Positions 40,595 through 48,612 of a stretch of 64,000 nt of DNA are shown piece by piece. Position 1 is the first letter of the stretch. Each line of letters begins with the position of its first letter. Below the pieces are notes generated by a model. The model did no database searches. It was not told where the DNA came from and worked only from the letters and a program-made list of their open reading frames with translations. Where the stretch lies: NCBI GenBank assembly GCA_024234815.1, contig JACKNO010000001.1, forward strand, positions 682,001 through 746,000, given 5' to 3'. A program made the position numbers and the translations under genes. Origin of the DNA: Pseudomonadales bacterium. GTDB taxonomy: Bacteria; Pseudomonadota; Gammaproteobacteria; Pseudomonadales; Halieaceae.

Positions 40595-41576
40595 GGGCGG
40601 ACCTCGAACGGCGCCAGCTGCCCCAGGCGCCAACGCTGTGATAGAGCATGTACAGGACCAGGGCTACGCCCACGGGCACCCAGTGCAGGCTTTGCCGGGG
40701 ACGGAAGCTGATGGTCTCGTACAGTTCCGGTTCCAACTCGCCGATTGCCGTATAGGCCTGGGCCAGTTCCTCGCGGTCGAAGGCCTGGAAGTAGCGGCCG
40801 CCGGTGAGTTCTGAAACCCGTTGCAGGGTGTCGGTGTCCAGTGCCTCCTCGCCCACGGTCGCCGGGTCTCCGATGGCGATAGTATAGATACGGATGTCCT
40901 GGCTGGCCGCCACTTTGGCGGCATCAACCGGCGGGACCATGCTGCCGGTATCGTTGCCGTCGGTCAGGATAATGAGCACCCGGTTGTCGGAATCACTCTC
41001 GCGAAACAGCTTGATCGCCAGGCCGATGGCATCGCCAAAAGCGGTGCTCTGGCCCGCCATGCCGATTTCCGTCTCCGCCAGCAACTGGGCCCACACCTTG
41101 TGGTCATCTGTGAAAGGGCTCTGCAGGTAGGGCGCGTTGCCGAAAACGATCAGCCCCAGCCGGTCCGAGGCGCGCTGGTCGCCGAGCTGTTCGAGCACGT
41201 ATTTGACCGCCTCCAGGCGATCCACCTGGCTGCCGTCCGGGAGCGTGAAATCCGCGGTCTCCATCGAGCCGGAGAGATCGACCGCGACCATCAGGTCGCG
41301 CCCGGATTTCTGCTGCTCGATGGGCGGGCCAATCCATTCTGGTTTTGCCGCCGCCAGCACCAGGCAAAGCCACGTGAAGTTCACCAGGAATTGCTGTGCG
41401 CGATCCCGCCGCATGACCATTGCGCCGGTCTCGGGCCGCTGATTGCTGAGTTCAACGAGGGTGTCGAAAAAGGGAACCCGGACGGAGTCACGGCTCTCCT
41501 TGTAAGCGGGCAGCAGTCGCATCAGCAGGGGCAGTGCCAGCAGTGCCAGGGCCCAGGGATGTACCAGCTCAATCAT
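40587..41576 (-). CDS. batA: BatA-type VWA domain membrane protein
   Basis: A 329-aa protein with an N-terminal membrane helix pair (HPWALALLALPLLMRLLPAY and FLVNFTWLCLVLAAA), a VWA domain with MIDAS motif VDLSGSMETAD, STAFGDAIGLAIKLF and LTDGNDTGSM, and a C-terminal helix (WVPVGVALVLYMLYHSVGAW). It presumably pairs with BatB in a membrane complex driven by the MoxR ATPase. It overlaps both neighbours by 8 bp. Confidence 0.9.
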   Translation of the reverse strand: MIELVHPWALALLALPLLMRLLPAYKESRDSVRVPFFDTLVELSNQRPETGAMVMRRDRAQQFLVNFTWLCLVLAAAKPEWIGPPIEQQKSGRDLMVAVDLSGSMETADFTLPDGSQVDRLEAVKYVLEQLGDQRASDRLGLIVFGNAPYLQSPFTDDHKVWAQLLAETEIGMAGQSTAFGDAIGLAIKLFRESDSDNRVLIILTDGNDTGSMVPPVDAAKVAASQDIRIYTIAIGDPATVGEEALDTDTLQRVSELTGGRYFQAFDREELAQAYTAIGELEPELYETISFRPRQSLHWVPVGVALVLYMLYHSVGAWGSWRRSRSARA

Positions 41577-42075
41577 GCCGCGGACTCTCGTGTTCGCGCA
41601 CCCAGGCCAGGCTGGCGGCCAGCAACTCTTGTGCCGTGCCCGCCTCGACGGCCCGGCCGGTGTAGCCGGCGAGCGCCAGCAGGTCGCAGTGCTCCGGTGA
41701 AAAGGGCCGCGTCGGGCACTGCCGGTTGAGAAAATTGACCCACTCTTCCCCGGACAGACGTGCCACCTGCTCCCGTGAGTAAGCCACCAGCGCGGTCAAC
41801 TTGAGCAGGCGGTTGATGTCAGCCACCAGGGTGCCGGCGTTCGCAGCCGTGGCCAAGCGCTGCAGGCGCTGCGCGGCCTCGCGCCGGTAGCGATTGCGGT
41901 ACCAGCGGCGCAGGGCCTTCGAGCCCCGGTATGCGGCAATGCCGGCGAGCAGTGCACCCAGCCACCACCAGCCGACGGTCTGGGGCCACCAGCTGATGTC
42001 CGCCGGGGACACGACCTCGACAAAGTCCCCCAGGGCGTAATTGCCGAAGGTGTCAGGTAGCGGCGGGGCACTCAT
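41569..42075 (-). CDS. DUF4381 domain protein of the moxR-bat operon
   Basis: A 168-aa protein with a proline-rich start (SAPPLPDTFGNYALGDFVEV), one membrane helix (WWWLGALLAGIAAYRGSKAL) and a basic then helical cytoplasmic part. LLKLTALVAYSREQVARLSG is the typical DUF4381 segment. The function is unknown; the gene is a regular member of MoxR-Bat operons. It overlaps the DUF58 gene by 4 bp and batA by 8 bp. Confidence 0.85.
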   Translation of the reverse strand: MSAPPLPDTFGNYALGDFVEVVSPADISWWPQTVGWWWLGALLAGIAAYRGSKALRRWYRNRYRREAAQRLQRLATAANAGTLVADINRLLKLTALVAYSREQVARLSGEEWVNFLNRQCPTRPFSPEHCDLLALAGYTGRAVEAGTAQELLAASLAWVREHESPRHD

Positions 42076-43055
42076 TGCAACACTCTCTGGCCGCCCAGTT
42101 TTTCCTGTAGCTGGCGACTGACGGGAGTAACCGTGTCCACCGGCATCACCAGTATCTGGTGACGCTTCAATTCGCTCTGGACATGGGCGAAGGAGCTTTC
42201 AAAACTGGCTTCGAATTTCTTGCCCAGCTCCTGGCGTTCGGGGTCGATCTCCAGCTGGAATTTGCCGTCGCTCACCACCAGTTTGCTGGCGCCCGAGATG
42301 TCGCGCTCAAGCGGGTCGAACACCAGCGAACAGATGATATCGTTGTGCTGGTTGATCCGGCAGATGGTCTTCAGGGCGGCGTCGTTCCAGCCGTGGAAAT
42401 CGGAGATGAGTACCACCAGGTAGTCGTGGCCGATGCTGCGTTCCAGCATGCGCAGGGCGTCGGTGAGGCCGGCGGGGTTGCTGTTGTGCCCCGGCGCCAC
42501 GGACAGTTCGTTGTTCATCGCGGTGAGGTCACCGAGCCAGCCGATGACTTTGCGCTGGTTGCGGGTGGGTTTGATCTCCAGGCTGCGCGTGTCGTTGAAC
42601 AGGATGGCGCCCACCCGGTCACCCACATCGAGCACGCGCCATGCGGTGAGCGCGGCCACTTCCGCGGCTATCACCGATTTCATCTTGTGGCGGCTGCCGA
42701 AGAACATCGGCAGGCGCTGGTCCACCATGACCATCACGGGCCGGTCGCGCTCCTCGGTGTACACCCGCACATGGGGCTTGCCGGTGCGATTGGTCACCCG
42801 CCAGTCCATGGTTCGTATATCATCGCCGGGGCGGTAGTGACGCAACTCGTCGAAATCGAGGCCGCGGCCGCGCAGCCGCGAGCGCTTGCGGCCATTGAGC
42901 AGTGAACGCACTGGCTGGTGAGGCAGGTAGCTGAAGCCGCGCGCGCTGTAGCGCAGTCGCATCAGCGCACGCAGGCTGGTATAGATGTCATCGCCGGGCT
43001 CGTTCTTCACCACCACTATCCTGTCCGGTTCATTCGCGCCGTTGCCGCCCCGCAC
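42072..43055 (-). CDS. DUF58 domain protein
   Basis: A 327-aa soluble protein with the DUF58 signature RGRGLDFDELRHYRPGDDIR followed by TMDWRVTNRTGKPHVR, and a VWA-like fold after it (VMVMVDQRLPMFFG; LVVLISDFHGWND). The first VWA-like loop has DQRLP rather than DxSxS, so a metal site is doubtful. It is expected to interact with the MoxR ATPase. The GTG start lies eight bases after the moxR stop. Confidence 0.9.
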   Translation of the reverse strand: MRGGNGANEPDRIVVVKNEPGDDIYTSLRALMRLRYSARGFSYLPHQPVRSLLNGRKRSRLRGRGLDFDELRHYRPGDDIRTMDWRVTNRTGKPHVRVYTEERDRPVMVMVDQRLPMFFGSRHKMKSVIAAEVAALTAWRVLDVGDRVGAILFNDTRSLEIKPTRNQRKVIGWLGDLTAMNNELSVAPGHNSNPAGLTDALRMLERSIGHDYLVVLISDFHGWNDAALKTICRINQHNDIICSLVFDPLERDISGASKLVVSDGKFQLEIDPERQELGKKFEASFESSFAHVQSELKRHQILVMPVDTVTPVSRQLQEKLGGQRVLQ

Positions 43056-43063
43056 ACGGGTCC

Positions 43064-44032
43064 TCAGCCTACGGCAACCTGTTTGATGATCTCGTCGATA
43101 ATGGCGTCGGGAGTGACCTGGTCCGCCAGGGCGTCGTAACTGATGATCAGGCGGTGGCGCATAATGGCGTGCAGCACCGAGCGCACATCATCCGGGGTTA
43201 CATAGTCGCGGCCGTCGAGCCAGGCACCGGCGCGGCAGGCGCGGTGGAGCGCGATGCTCGCCCGGGGGCTGGAGCCGGTATCAATCCAGTTGCCCAGCTT
43301 GTCGCCGAACTCCCCGGGATGGCGGGTGGCCATGACCAGGTCGACGATATACTGCTCCACGGCGGGCGCTACAGGCATCTGCTGGATGACCGCGCGGGCA
43401 CCGAAGATGCTGTCCTGGGATATCATATCCAGCGCTTCCCCCGCCTGTCCCTCCTCGGCCTGAAGCATGCGGATGATAGCCAGTTCGGCATCCGTCTGCG
43501 GGTAATCCACCGATATTTTCATCAGGAAGCGATCCATCTGCGCCTCGGGCAGGGGGTAGGTGCCCTCCTGCTCGATGGGGTTCTGGGTGGCGAGCACCAT
43601 GAACAGTTCGGGCAACTTGTAGGTCTTGCCCGCCACGGTGATCTGGCGTTCCTCCATGGCTTCCAGCAGCGCCGATTGCACCTTGGCCGGGGCGCGGTTG
43701 ATCTCGTCCGCCAGTACCAGTTCGCTGAAAATAGGGCCCGGTTGAAAAGTCAGTTCCGACTTGCCCTGGTTATCCTGGTAAATCTCGTTGCCGGTAACGT
43801 CGGAGGGCAGCAGGTCGGGGGTAAACTGAATCCGCCCGAGCCTGGCCTGCAACACCTGGGAGAGGGTCTTGATCGACCGTGTTTTGGCGGTGCCCGGCAA
43901 GCCTTCCAGCAACACATTGCCATTGCACAACAGGGCCAGGGTCAGGGTGCGCACCACTTCTTCCTGGCCGATAACCGACTTCGCCATCTGGCGCATCATG
44001 GAATGTATGGCAGTGTGATGTTCGCTGGGCAC
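43064..44032 (-). CDS. MoxR-family AAA ATPase
   Basis: A 322-aa chaperone-like AAA ATPase, first gene of the operon. Walker A is EGLPGTAKTRSIK (near 45), Walker B is LVLADEINRAPAK (near 108), sensor 1 is LATQNPIEQEGTYPLPEAQM, and the arginine region is SPRASIALHRACR. It probably remodels the Bat VWA complex. The start is GTG 44032 with GGGGGAG upstream. A perfect -10 box lies about 70 bp before it. Confidence 0.94.
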   Translation of the reverse strand: MPSEHHTAIHSMMRQMAKSVIGQEEVVRTLTLALLCNGNVLLEGLPGTAKTRSIKTLSQVLQARLGRIQFTPDLLPSDVTGNEIYQDNQGKSELTFQPGPIFSELVLADEINRAPAKVQSALLEAMEERQITVAGKTYKLPELFMVLATQNPIEQEGTYPLPEAQMDRFLMKISVDYPQTDAELAIIRMLQAEEGQAGEALDMISQDSIFGARAVIQQMPVAPAVEQYIVDLVMATRHPGEFGDKLGNWIDTGSSPRASIALHRACRAGAWLDGRDYVTPDDVRSVLHAIMRHRLIISYDALADQVTPDAIIDEIIKQVAVG

Positions 44033-44102
44033 TGGAATGCTCCCCCTTTATTGGTGATGGCAGCTTTTTTTTAACGCGGACCTGGACCTGATACGCCGGT
44101 AG

Positions 44103-44108
44103 ATTATA
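44103..44108 (-). promoter_or_regulatory. -10 box of the moxR-bat operon
   Basis: TATAAT on the minus strand, about 70 bp upstream of the moxR start. No good -35 hexamer is seen at 16-18 bp spacing, so an activator may be needed. Confidence 0.45.
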
Positions 44109-44179
44109 GACGGATTCATCCGGGGATTTCCGGGCGGGACCTGCACAAGCGGCAACCTGGTGGCCGAAGCGGCCGCGTC

Positions 44180-44731
44180 TCAACTCGCCCACGCGCGCAG
44201 GGCGCGAAACTGCTGGGACAGGTAATCCATTTGGTCGGATAGTATGCGGTCTTTGGCGAGGAAGTGCCATTCGAAGGGGTTGGGCTTGAACGGAATCGCC
44301 AGCAGCGGCATATGCGCCTCTTCCGGCGTGCGGTTGTCTTTCTGCCAGTTGCAGCGCCTGCAGGCCGCCACCACGTTTTCCCAGCGGTCCCTGCCTCCCC
44401 TGGAAGTTGGCAGCACGTGGTCGCGGGTGAGGTCCGAGCGGGCGCATTGTTGACCGCAGTAAAGGCAGCGGTGGTCGTCGCGGCGAAACAGGGTGCGGTT
44501 GCAAAGCGGCGGGCTGAAATCCCGGGTGATCTTGCCCTGGATGGCGACGATAGGTTGCAGTTCAATGCGGGAACGGATGCCGGTGATGCGTTGAATACCA
44601 CCAAAATACGGCGGCAGCGTAGCGCCGATGCCGTAGAGGACATCGCCTTTGGCGTAGGCGGAAATCGCCTCGTGAACGGTTATCCAGCCGCGTGGCTGGC
44701 CCGCCACATCCAATCGCAAGATAGTGTGCAT
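44180..44731 (-). CDS. HNH endonuclease family protein
   Basis: A 183-aa protein with a zinc-stabilised HNH domain: CLYCGQQC, then LTRDHVLPTSRGGRDRWENV and ACRRCNWQKDNRTP. The first 80 residues (LYGIGATLPPYFGGIQRITG) resemble the N-terminal part of chromosomal single-gene HNH proteins of proteobacteria. The substrate is unknown, and there are no phage genes nearby. GGAAG before ATG 44731 serves as ribosome-binding site. Confidence 0.85.
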   Translation of the reverse strand: MHTILRLDVAGQPRGWITVHEAISAYAKGDVLYGIGATLPPYFGGIQRITGIRSRIELQPIVAIQGKITRDFSPPLCNRTLFRRDDHRCLYCGQQCARSDLTRDHVLPTSRGGRDRWENVVAACRRCNWQKDNRTPEEAHMPLLAIPFKPNPFEWHFLAKDRILSDQMDYLSQQFRALRAWAS

Positions 44732-44830
44732 GGTGCTTCCAGTGCAGGCCTGAATTGAAACTACTGGAAAAAGGCGGACTTAACAATCAGCATTTCACCC
44801 GCAGGCCTGCAACGGCGCTGGTGTCCGTGG

Positions 44831-45445
44831 CTAAACAGCGGTCCAGGTTGCGCTCACCAGCACCTTGCCCGCGGCCAGAATTCGACCTTCAAAACGCTCG
44901 CCTTTGCGGATGGGACCCACGCCCCCGGGAGTGCCAGTCATCACCAGGTCGCCGTCCTCCAGGCTGGTGAACCTGCCCAGTTCCTCGAGAATGGTCGCCG
45001 GTTTGTAGATCATGGTTTCCACGCCGCCAGCCTGCCGTATTGCGCCGTCCACCTCCAGTTGCAGCGCCAGGTCGGTGGTATCGGCGGGTACTGGTACGAA
45101 CTCACTGAACAGGGCGGCGCCGTCGAAGGCCTTGGCCCGCTCCCAGGGCAGGCCTTTTTCTTTCAATGCGGACTGCAGCTCCCGGCGTGTGAGGTCGAGG
45201 CCAAAACCTACGGCGGCGAACTTGCCGGCCTGCACCAGCAGGACGATTTCTCCCTCGTAGTGCAGGGTTTCCCCGTGCAGCTCCGAATGCAGAGCCGTGC
45301 CTATCGCCGAGTTGGGTTTGTTGAACACCACCATTTCGCCCGCTATCTCGTTACCCAGTTCCCTGATATGAGCCACGTAGTTGCGGCCCACGCAGACAAT
45401 TTTGGAGGGCGCTATCGCTGCGCCGTTCAACGTTACTGTTCGCAT
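44831..45445 (-). CDS. fumarylacetoacetate hydrolase family protein
   Basis: A 204-aa FAH-fold enzyme. KIVCVGRNYVAHIRELGNE starts the domain. Metal-binding residues are seen in HYEGEIVLLVQAG (E-x-E pattern), AFDGAALFSEFVP and LVMTGTPGGVGPI. Members act as acylpyruvases, decarboxylases or hydratases on beta-diketo acids; this short form is like human FAHD1. The start is ATG 45445; the longer frame upstream lies inside the next gene. It is 5 bp from the PQQ dehydrogenase and on the same strand. Confidence 0.9.
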   Translation of the reverse strand: MRTVTLNGAAIAPSKIVCVGRNYVAHIRELGNEIAGEMVVFNKPNSAIGTALHSELHGETLHYEGEIVLLVQAGKFAAVGFGLDLTRRELQSALKEKGLPWERAKAFDGAALFSEFVPVPADTTDLALQLEVDGAIRQAGGVETMIYKPATILEELGRFTSLEDGDLVMTGTPGGVGPIRKGERFEGRILAAGKVLVSATWTAV

Positions 45446-45450
45446 GGTAT

Positions 45451-47460
45451 CTAATCCCCCGAGGTGGTTGTTGCCGGCGTCATATGGCGCGGCAGCGCGT
45501 AGGCAAGCAGGTGGTCGGCCGCCCCTGAGCGGCTGCCCCAGTGGCTGCCGGCGGCGATCACCACCATCTGCCTGCCGTCTGGGGCCAGGTAAGTCATGGG
45601 GGTGGCGCCACTGCCGGTGGGCATGCGCGTGCGCCACAGTTCCTCCCCGGTGATCGTGCTGAACGCGCGGAAGTAGTGATCGCCCGAGCCGGCGATGAAT
45701 ATCAGGCCGGAGCCCGTGACCGCCGGGCCCCCGATACCCGGCGTGCCCTTGAAAAACCAGAATGGGAACGGCGCCATGTCGCGGCTGGTGCCCAGCGGAA
45801 CGCTCCACATTTTTTGCCCGCTGGTCAGGTCGATGGCATCCAGGGTATTCCATGGCGGCGCCGTGCAGGGCAGGCCCCAGGGTGACAGCAGGACATCCGG
45901 AGTCACGCAAAAAGGTGTTCCCTCCTGTGGATGGGCAGTCGGGTGCTGATCACACTGTGCGCGGGGAATCAGGTGAATGATGCCGGCCACATGGTTGGTG
46001 CGCAGTACGATGATCTTGCGCTGGGGGTCCACCGCCGGCGATCCCCAGTTATTGCCGCCTCCCTGGAACGGGTAGGCGATGGTGCCCTGCACGCTGGGTG
46101 GTGTGAAAATTCCCTGCCAGCGCGCGGCGGAGATTTTTTCCCTGCAGGCATCTTCTTCCCACGGGGTGATGCCCCAGGCGGTTTCGGCAGACACGGTTTC
46201 CGCAACCAGCGATTCCGGCACTGTGGGGAACGGCTGGGTTGGCGCGTAGTACTCGCCCGGCACATCCCCTGCCGGTACCGGTCGTTCTTCCACCGGAAAC
46301 AGGGGCTCGCCGGTTTCCCGGTTGAGCAGGAACAGGTGCCCCATTTTGGTGGGTTGGGCCAGGGCCGGAATCGTCTTGCCATCGCGACCCGCCTCGAACA
46401 GCGTGGGCTGGGAGGGGGTATCGTAATCCCACAGGTCGTGGTGAACGGCCTGGAAATGCCATACGACCTTGCCGTTGCTGCCGTCCAGCGCGACCACGGA
46501 ACTGGAGTAGTAATCCAGCCCGTTCTCCAGCGTGCCGCGCAGTCCGCCGTAATAATCGGGGCTGGTGTTGCCGGTGGGAACGAATACCAGGTTGCGCCCC
46601 GGGTCAACTGAAATGATGGACCAGACGTTGGTTGTACCCTTCTGGTAGCGCTGCCCCGCATCCGTGAGTTCGGGCTTCGCCTCCGGCGGCAGTGGGTCCC
46701 AGGACCACTGGAGTTCCCCACTGCGCGCATCAAAGGCTCGCACCACGCCCCCGGGGCTGTTGGTGCGGCGGTTGTCCAGCACCATCGCGCCGGTGATCAC
46801 GAGATTGCCGAGGATCGCCGGTGGAGAGGTAATGCCGTATTCGCGGCGGATGTGATCGCCCAGTCCCTCCCTCAGGTCGAGCTGGCCGCCGTTGCCAAAG
46901 TCCTCGCAGGGCTTGCCGGTGGCGCCATCCAGCGCGATAAGCCGACCGTCGAGGGTGCCGGTGAAAATGCGATGATCGCAGGCCTGGCCGCCGGGTGTAG
47001 GGTTCTTCCAACTGCTCACGCCACGGCAGTTGGTGAGGACTATAGGATCAGTATCGACGCCAGGATCATAGCGCCAGCGCTCGCGGCCCGTCGCCGCGTC
47101 CAGGGCAAAAACGCGGTTGAATGGAGTGCAGTAATACAGGGTATCCCCGACCACGATGGGTGTGACCTGCATGGCACTTTGCGGACGCGGACCTTCGCTG
47201 TCCCCGAGCTTGCTGCCTGGAACTCCCTCCCGGGCAACCCGGAAGTCACCGGAGCGGTGCTCCCACGCCAGCTCCAGGTCTGACACGTTGGCGGGGGTGA
47301 CCTGGGTGAGCGGTGAGTAGTGGCCGCCACCGGGGCTGCCTCCATAGCTCCCCCACAATTTCTGGCCGTGCGCGTCCCCCGCGCAGGCGATGACGAAGCC
47401 GACGCAGATCACCAACAGGAGGTGCTGGTTACGATGCGGCAGGACTGACTTCGAAGCCAT
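45451..47460 (-). CDS. PQQ-dependent dehydrogenase (glucose dehydrogenase-like quinoprotein)
   Basis: A 669-aa periplasmic eight-bladed propeller enzyme. The signal peptide ends near CAGDAHGQ. WGSYGGSPGGGHYSPLTQVT starts the propeller. Repeated tryptophan-docking blades are seen (ALDAATGRERWRYD, FDARSGELQWSW, AIDLTSGQKMWSVPLG, AFSTITGEELWRTRMP), and HHDLWDYDTPSQPTL is a family signature. The five N-terminal membrane helices of E. coli Gcd are absent and there is no heme motif, so electrons must pass to a separate acceptor. The sugar or alcohol substrate is unknown. AAAGGA precedes ATG 47460. Confidence 0.9.
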   Translation of the reverse strand: MASKSVLPHRNQHLLLVICVGFVIACAGDAHGQKLWGSYGGSPGGGHYSPLTQVTPANVSDLELAWEHRSGDFRVAREGVPGSKLGDSEGPRPQSAMQVTPIVVGDTLYYCTPFNRVFALDAATGRERWRYDPGVDTDPIVLTNCRGVSSWKNPTPGGQACDHRIFTGTLDGRLIALDGATGKPCEDFGNGGQLDLREGLGDHIRREYGITSPPAILGNLVITGAMVLDNRRTNSPGGVVRAFDARSGELQWSWDPLPPEAKPELTDAGQRYQKGTTNVWSIISVDPGRNLVFVPTGNTSPDYYGGLRGTLENGLDYYSSSVVALDGSNGKVVWHFQAVHHDLWDYDTPSQPTLFEAGRDGKTIPALAQPTKMGHLFLLNRETGEPLFPVEERPVPAGDVPGEYYAPTQPFPTVPESLVAETVSAETAWGITPWEEDACREKISAARWQGIFTPPSVQGTIAYPFQGGGNNWGSPAVDPQRKIIVLRTNHVAGIIHLIPRAQCDQHPTAHPQEGTPFCVTPDVLLSPWGLPCTAPPWNTLDAIDLTSGQKMWSVPLGTSRDMAPFPFWFFKGTPGIGGPAVTGSGLIFIAGSGDHYFRAFSTITGEELWRTRMPTGSGATPMTYLAPDGRQMVVIAAGSHWGSRSGAADHLLAYALPRHMTPATTTSGD

Positions 47461-47604
47461 CAGGTGGTTCCTTTGGGGTGGGGTACAGCGGCGAAGTCGT
47501 ATTTATAGCGCGGATAGGGGCGCGGTGCCAGATTGCCGCGCTGCCGCCAGCCGGCGCGGGGCCGCGGCCGGGATGGCGGGGTACAGGTACAGCGCGCGTT
47601 CCGG

Positions 47605-48270
47605 TTACAGTGGCGGATCGACCCGCCTGGCGCTGGAGCTGTTTACCCGGAACCAGCCGGCGATAGAATACCGATCGCGTCTGGCGGGCAGCACCTCGTG
47701 CTCGAAGTCCTCGCTCAGGAACACCGCCAGCGTGCCGACGGCGGGCGCCACCCGGATGCCATCGGCACTGCCCGCCTGCGGGTAGATCACAAGTTCCCCG
47801 CCGTCACCGGCAAGCCAGTCGGGATTGAGGTAGGCGACCACCGAGACCAGGCGATTTGACTGGCCCTTGAAGGCGTCCAGGTGCCTGCGGTAGAAGGCGC
47901 CGGGGGCGTAGTGCGCGAAGTGGCTTTCGAAGGAGAACAGCCCCAGCATCAAATGGCGATTGAGGAATACGCGCAAGTCCCCGGTCCAGTCCAGCCAGTG
48001 GCGCCCGGCGGCCGACTCCCCCGTAATCCAGCAGATCTCGTCCTTGCGAATCCGTCTATCGAGGGTTTTGTCCTGCTGGCGGCCGATACCGGCCGGGGAG
48101 AACTGATCGTCGGGTACCTTGCGCAGCTGTTGCAGTAATTCTACGGCGAGCCCGGGCGGCAGGGCGCAAGGATTGATGCTGTAGCCCGTGGTCAACAGGT
48201 CCCCGGCGATGGTAGCGAACAGCTGCTCGTCGGGCGCCGGAGGCAGCAATGTAGCGTGTGCTTGTGTCAT
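47605..48270 (-). CDS. 2-oxoglutarate/Fe(II)-dependent dioxygenase, prolyl hydroxylase-like
   Basis: A 221-aa double-stranded beta-helix oxygenase. The iron ligands are HLD in FYRRHLDAFKGQ (near 140) and His in SEDFEHEVLPARRDR; the 2-oxoglutarate-binding Arg is in YSIAGWFR. LVSVVAYLNPDWLAGDGGEL is the typical SM-20/P4H central block. The substrate is unknown. The start is taken as ATG 48270; the upstream in-frame sequence is not conserved in character. Confidence 0.88.
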   Translation of the reverse strand: MTQAHATLLPPAPDEQLFATIAGDLLTTGYSINPCALPPGLAVELLQQLRKVPDDQFSPAGIGRQQDKTLDRRIRKDEICWITGESAAGRHWLDWTGDLRVFLNRHLMLGLFSFESHFAHYAPGAFYRRHLDAFKGQSNRLVSVVAYLNPDWLAGDGGELVIYPQAGSADGIRVAPAVGTLAVFLSEDFEHEVLPARRDRYSIAGWFRVNSSSARRVDPPL

Positions 48271-48612
48271 TTGGGCGTCCGTCCTGTTTGCCGGTTGCAG
48301 GTTGTGCATCGCCAGGTCGGGACAAGGGATCGAGCAGGCGTTTTTGGGCCTGCCGCGGGGCGTTGCAGGGGCCAGTATTGACGCTTGGCTCCCCGCCATC
48401 AGGAAGGTTGGTGCGACAGTGCACCGAATTGACTTCAAAAGGCAATACACTTATCGTTGCCTGCTGATTTTTCACACAGATTTTGCAGATAGGTCGGGGC
48501 TTTTTGACCCTGGCAAGTCCACCACGGCGACACGCCGGGTTACAGCAATCCGGCCCCTGGGTTTACCTGTCGTAGCATGACCCGGGTGGCACGGACGATT
48601 CGTTAGCGGAAA
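48271..48612. other. 342-bp intergenic region before the propionyl-CoA operon
   Basis: This lies between divergent genes and should hold both promoters. A possible sigma-70 site reads TTGACT (about 48,429) and TTATCG (about 48,451) with 16-bp spacing, which is weak. GC-rich imperfect hairpins follow near 48,535-48,595. No gene or known riboswitch was seen. Confidence 0.35.

Noticed and set aside
38792..40711. 639-codon plus-strand frame opposite batB and batD
   Set aside because: It lies antisense to genes with clear VWA and BatD features. Its composition (Gln, Arg, His and Gly-rich) is typical of a shadow frame in GC-rich DNA.
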